NCBI GenBank assembly: GCA_937901265.1
Contig: CALCHA010000569.1
Span: 1 to 10,026, forward strand
Direction: 5' to 3'
DNA: 10,026 nucleotides
Origin: an uncultured Phycisphaerales bacterium
Lineage (GTDB): Bacteria > Planctomycetota > Phycisphaerae > WQYP01
The stretch's first letter is position 1; each line of letters begins with the position of its first letter. The notes under the pieces were generated by a model. It was not told the origin of the DNA. It did no database searches and saw only the letters and a program-made list of their open reading frames with translations. Shown piece after piece: positions 7,542-10,026 of the stretch. The position numbers were made by a program, and so were the translations under genes.

Positions 7542-8621
7542 TCAATTTTGTCGAGGGTCGAGGATGAGGTTGTCAGCGTCCCTGGGCATGGGCCTGGCCT
7601 TGGTCCAGGTGCTCCACCCGAGGCGGCCGCTCTTTCCGAGCTGGGCGGCGGGAACCTCTTCTTTTTTCAGGATAAGCTGCACGTCCCAGGCGAGTTCATC
7701 GCCGATGTAGTTGCGGATCCAGTCCTTGAGGCGGCGGAGCGAATCGCCGCCGGGGAGCATGCGCTGGTAATCGCGGTAGCTCATGGGACCCATGATGACG
7801 CGAAACTTGTATTGGCATTCCCAGATACGTGAGCCGACGATCGCGGTCGAACCCACCAGGCCGGTGTGCCGCGATTCGCCGAGGCGGCAGCGGGAATCGG
7901 CGGGCAGTTCGATCCATTCGCCGACGAACGTTTCGACGCGGGTCTTGATCTGGAAAAAGTCCTCAACGACGGCTTCGAGCCCCTCGGCATTGCGCTGGGC
8001 ACCGGAGAGGCGGCCCGCGTAATGGAGTTTGGAGGAGTCGGGCACGCTGTCGCGGCGGTGATACGTGTCGATGCCCTGGCCAAAGAGCGAGGCGATGTAT
8101 TCCGCGATGCGGTCGCTGCCCAGGTGTTCATAGGAAATGTGCTGCTGGTTGATCGCCCAGGCGCGGTAGAAAAGCGAGACCATCCGATGATGAAACAGGT
8201 CGAGAAAACGCGCGATCGTGTGGTCGTTGTGGTGCAGAATGCGCTCGCGGGCGTACTCGGTAAAAAACAGCGGCATGGGGCCATTGGGACCGAAGAGGCC
8301 CATGAAGTTGACGTAGACGCGCGGCTTGTTGGTGAGGGCGTCGCCGGCGACTTTGGCGATGGCGCCCAGCGGAAACGCGAGATAGGGTTCCTGGCAGAAG
8401 CGGATCGGGTCCTCGGCGATTTTGTGCGACGTGCCGATCTTGGGGATGCCGGGGTTCACGCATTCGATGCGGCGGATGGCTTCAAAGAAATCGTAGGTGT
8501 TGGCTTCGTCCTGAAGTTTGACAATGAGCTCATGGGCCGCGAGCGCGGAGGCGCGCGTGGTTTGCTGTTCGGGCGGAACTTCGTCTACAGCGTATGCCGC
8601 AGGCCCAGCCGTGCTGGCCAT
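7542..8621 (-). CDS. tssG: Type VI secretion baseplate protein TssG
   Basis: TssG works with two TssF and one TssE as the wedge of the T6SS baseplate, on which sheath and tube polymerise, in the cytoplasm against the membrane complex. The 359-residue length is normal. Family motifs seen in order: TYDFFEAIRRIE (42-53), FMGLFGPNGPMPLFFTEYAR (106-125), LDLFHHRMVSLFYRAW (140-155), WIELPADSRCRLGE (236-249), IVGSRIWECQYKFRVIMGPM (261-280) and the C-terminal GRLGWSTW (332-339). Start ATG 8621-8619 is preceded by a tandem GAGGTGAGGTGA at 8637-8626, giving a strong ribosome binding site inside the end of tssF. The 37-base overlap with tssF suggests translational coupling, which would suit the fixed TssF:TssG ratio. 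The frame is intact. Confidence 0.96.
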   Translation of the reverse strand: MASTAGPAAYAVDEVPPEQQTTRASALAAHELIVKLQDEANTYDFFEAIRRIECVNPGIPKIGTSHKIAEDPIRFCQEPYLAFPLGAIAKVAGDALTNKPRVYVNFMGLFGPNGPMPLFFTEYARERILHHNDHTIARFLDLFHHRMVSLFYRAWAINQQHISYEHLGSDRIAEYIASLFGQGIDTYHRRDSVPDSSKLHYAGRLSGAQRNAEGLEAVVEDFFQIKTRVETFVGEWIELPADSRCRLGESRHTGLVGSTAIVGSRIWECQYKFRVIMGPMSYRDYQRMLPGGDSLRRLKDWIRNYIGDELAWDVQLILKKEEVPAAQLGKSGRLGWSTWTKARPMPRDADNLILDPRQN

Positions 8622-10026
8622 CGCATCACCTCACCTCGTTCAACGGTGCGGATCACGGTTTCGGTGAACGAGTTAATGGAGACATATTTGCTGAAAAAGC
8701 GGTCGAGCACCGCCCCCAGAAGGAACACGCCGGTGCCCTCGAAATTGAGTTCGTCAAAGGTCACCGTGACTTCCAGGCCACGGGCGAAGGAAATCGGGCC
8801 GGGCTTGTTGACGCGGCGGATCACCTGTCGGGTGGCGACGTTCTTGACGCCTTCGACCTGCTTGCGGATGTGCGTGAAATCGGCGGCATCGCTGCCCGCT
8901 TTGCCTTCCAGCGGCCCGGTGTACAACCGCAAAAGATCGCGCAGGGCCGTCGCCCCCTGCTCGCCCTGGCTGTCCACCAGCGACAGATAGTTGAGCGTAA
9001 GATGCGAAATAATCCGCCAGGCCGTGTCGCCCTCCGCGTAACTCGGACGCGGCGCGGTGGGTTGGCCCGAAATCGACTTGATCGCCGACACCGGAGCGCC
9101 CGCTTCCATCGTAAAATCGCTCTCCCCGCGGCCGATCGGAACGGTGAGGGCGAGGTCGCGGTTGGTGCAATAGGTCTCGACGGCGAGTTGTTTCAGTTCC
9201 GTCGGGTAGGGAGCGCTTTTGGCGTCCACCAGCGACAGATACACCTCTGAGCCGGGGTAACGCGTCCGCGTGCCGAAACGCTGCTCCTTCGCCGAGGCCA
9301 CGCGCGGCACGCGGTTGACGGTGTAGTACGCCCCGCCCTCCTCGGCATCGCGCGCCCGGTAGAAGGGCATGAACTCCTGCAACGTCTCATTGCCGGCACC
9401 GATGCCCGCGACTTTCTGCACGCTGAACACTTCAAAATCCAGCGGACGCGTGCGATCGGGAATCACCTGGAACTCCGAGAGCTTGTCGGAAAGGTGAATG
9501 CGGTCGGCGTGCACCGGAAACAGATTGATCGAGGGGGTGCAGAAGAGCGCGAAGTTCGCGGCGTCGATCGCGTTCTCAATGTTCAGGTCGGCCTGATTGA
9601 GCAGCAGGATGACGTCGAGCTGCGTCTCGGGACCGCGTTTGAAGGCGGCTTGCACGTTGGGCAGCTCGAAAAGGTAGTAACGCTGCGGGAACGCGAAGTA
9701 TTCCTGCAGCAGCCGATAGCCCTGGAAGGAGCGCGGGCCATAGGGCAGGAGGGCCTGATGCTCATCGAAGCCCACGACGCGCGCGGTGCTGGTGGGGGTC
9801 CCTGGCGCCGTGCCGGCGAGTGTTTCGCGCCAACGCGGCGGCCGCGTGGTGGGCTGGATGACCGCGGCGGTGGTGTGGCCCAGGATCTGCTCGTAAAGGC
9901 GCGCCTGCACATCCGCGGTGCCGGCGAGGTAAAACGTCAGCGAGTCGGCATTGATCTGGCTGAACTTGACGCCCGCGGTGGTCTGCAGAAGGATGCGGAC
10001 CCACGCCTTATCGCCCGGAAGGAGCG
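8585..10026 (-). CDS. tssF: Type VI secretion baseplate protein TssF (5' end outside window)
   Basis: TssF is the larger baseplate wedge protein and partner of TssG; it docks to the membrane complex and surrounds the VgrG hub. The frame is open to the right window edge; the first full codon is at 10024, giving 479 visible residues. TssF is usually near 600 residues, so roughly the first fifth is missing. Any apparent start such as GTG at 9910 is internal, because conserved sequence continues upstream (LLPGDKAWVRILLQTTAGVK, INADSLTFYL). Other motifs in visible numbering: YFAFPQRYYLFELPN (about 109-123), FCTPSINLFPVHADRI (about 161-176), RPLDFEVFSVQKV (about 193-205), HLTLNYLSLVD (about 341-351) and the C-terminal VFLLGAVLDRFFSKYVSINS (433-452). 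Stop TAG is at 8587-8585, inside tssG. No frameshift or missing part is seen in the portion present. Confidence 0.96.
   Translation of the reverse strand, partial: LLPGDKAWVRILLQTTAGVKFSQINADSLTFYLAGTADVQARLYEQILGHTTAAVIQPTTRPPRWRETLAGTAPGTPTSTARVVGFDEHQALLPYGPRSFQGYRLLQEYFAFPQRYYLFELPNVQAAFKRGPETQLDVILLLNQADLNIENAIDAANFALFCTPSINLFPVHADRIHLSDKLSEFQVIPDRTRPLDFEVFSVQKVAGIGAGNETLQEFMPFYRARDAEEGGAYYTVNRVPRVASAKEQRFGTRTRYPGSEVYLSLVDAKSAPYPTELKQLAVETYCTNRDLALTVPIGRGESDFTMEAGAPVSAIKSISGQPTAPRPSYAEGDTAWRIISHLTLNYLSLVDSQGEQGATALRDLLRLYTGPLEGKAGSDAADFTHIRKQVEGVKNVATRQVIRRVNKPGPISFARGLEVTVTFDELNFEGTGVFLLGAVLDRFFSKYVSINSFTETVIRTVERGEVMRWPARLGLRHTL

Noticed and set aside
7866..8990. Plus-strand open frame (374 codons) across the tssG-tssF junction
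   Set aside because: Antisense to both baseplate genes, which are identified by several conserved motifs.

Overview
The window is a compact piece of a type VI secretion system (T6SS) main cluster. All genes are on the minus strand, so transcription runs from the right edge to the left edge. The DNA is GC-rich and almost entirely coding: the gaps between genes are 25-78 bases and tssF and tssG overlap. No RNA genes, mobile elements, CRISPR arrays or insertion sequences were seen. The organism is a high-GC Gram-negative-type bacterium. The protein style, together with the LysM/peptidoglycan-binding protein after vgrG, would fit a planctomycete, a myxobacterium-like delta-proteobacterium or a similar lineage, but the sequence alone does not settle this.

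Layout in transcription order: tssF (10024 to 8585, 5' end outside the window), tssG (8621 to 7542), tssH/clpV (7487 to 4749), tssI/vgrG (4670 to 2553), a LysM plus peptidoglycan-binding-domain protein (2489 to 1869), and a long gene of unknown function (1843 to the left edge, stop not reached). The order tssF-tssG-clpV-vgrG matches well-studied T6SS clusters such as Pseudomonas HSI-I.

How the genes work together: TssF and TssG are wedge proteins of the baseplate. VgrG is the trimeric spike on which the Hcp tube and the baseplate assemble. ClpV is the AAA+ unfoldase that disassembles the contracted TssB/TssC sheath after firing. The LysM/PG-binding protein and the unknown protein directly follow the spike gene, so they are the candidates for spike adaptor, cargo or effector.

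The two least ordinary parts are (a) the long left-hand gene, open for 614 codons with a Lys/Pro-rich linker between two apparently folded halves and no family I recognise, and (b) a strong GC-rich hairpin (14 pairs, C-rich loop) three bases upstream of the vgrG ribosome binding site. Long open frames on the plus strand are antisense shadows of the GC-rich genes and are not annotated.
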